A stretch of 5,851 nt of DNA from an uncultured Ruminococcus sp. (GTDB taxonomy: Bacteria > Bacillota > Clostridia > Oscillospirales > Acutalibacteraceae): contig CACXGH010000005.1 in the NCBI GenBank assembly GCA_902767175.1, positions 1 through 5,851 of the forward strand. The letters run 5' to 3'. How positions within the stretch are numbered: position 1 is the stretch's first letter; the number at the start of each line of letters is the position of its first letter. The notes below the pieces were generated by a model. It did no database searches and was not told the DNA's origin. It saw nothing but the letters and a program-made list of their open reading frames with translations. Of the stretch, positions 5,716 to 5,851 are shown in pieces. A program made the position numbers and the translations under genes.

Positions 5716-5851
5716 CGGGGAACATTGTACCCTCAGTGTATCTTTCTTTCACACAATTACGGAAAATATAACAAGCGTCGATGTCCCCCGAGTCTCGCCT
5801 GCCGGCTCGGTCGGTGCTTCTGCCTTCGGCAGAGGTGTCCACCGGACACCC
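5716..5851 (-). other. GC-rich hairpin-dense element, structured RNA or dispersed repeat, cut by window end
   Basis: Bases 5781-5851 are 49 of 71 G or C, against 37 of 100 for 5641-5740. The block contains three inverted repeats in a row: CCGAG/CTCGG (5788-5792/5806-5810), TCTGCC/GGCAGA (5819-5824/5828-5833) and GGTGTCC/GGACACC (5834-5840/5844-5850), the last two with three-base loops. A longer arm, 5716-5725, faces 5781-5790 across 55 bases. As plus-strand sequence this has one A-C mismatch, but as minus-strand RNA it is a continuous 10-bp helix with one G-U pair. This favours a minus-strand RNA, though weakly. The CCGAG hairpin overlaps the long arm by three bases, so those two are alternatives. 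I recognise no known RNA family. It could instead be a scattered GC-rich repeat or the leader of a gene beyond the window. Confidence 0.45.

Noticed and set aside
5648..5842. 64-codon minus-strand open frame through the GC-rich block
   Set aside because: It starts at GTG inside a hairpin with no ribosome site, and its composition switches from charged and Gly-rich to low-complexity AT codons. It looks like chance reading of a structured region.

Overview
The window reads as ordinary chromosome of a low-to-mid GC Firmicute, most likely a Clostridia member of the Ruminococcus/Oscillospiraceae type. That placement is an inference. It rests on a tyrosine T-box leader, strong AGGAG-type ribosome sites, heavy use of CTT, CAG and AAG codons, and a glycoprotease-like TsaD paralog directly behind nusB. 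No mobile element, CRISPR array, tRNA or rRNA gene was found.

Positions 1-110 hold, at best, the last 17 codons of an upstream gene and a weak AT-rich hairpin. A near-consensus sigma-A promoter (112-140) starts a textbook T-box riboswitch (about 147-408). It has a UAC specifier, a UGGU acceptor-pairing bulge matching the ACCA end of tRNA-Tyr, and mutually exclusive antiterminator and terminator helices. A 90-base leader with one further hairpin leads into tyrS.

Four same-strand genes follow: tyrS (499-1725), nusB (1747-2190), a TsaD/Kae1-like paralog of unknown function (2190-3149) and glmM (3165-4526). Gaps are 21 bp, a 1-base overlap and 15 bp. No internal terminator or convincing internal promoter is visible, so all four probably form one operon. 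It would then join tyrosine charging, transcription antitermination (rRNA synthesis), an ASKHA-fold protein and the first committed step towards UDP-GlcNAc and peptidoglycan under a tRNA-Tyr charging sensor.

After a 110-bp spacer with an extended -10 promoter comes a GT-A-fold, family-2-like glycosyltransferase (4637-5587) whose expected DXD site is not acidic. A clean Rho-independent terminator (5597-5631) closes it.

The last 220 bases contain no credible gene. They change from AT-rich sequence to a sharply GC-rich, hairpin-dense block (5781-5851, 49 of 71 bases G or C) that runs off the window end. It is joined by a long-range inverted repeat that pairs better as minus-strand RNA. This block is the least explained part of the window, and a structured RNA or a dispersed GC-rich repeat are the main options.
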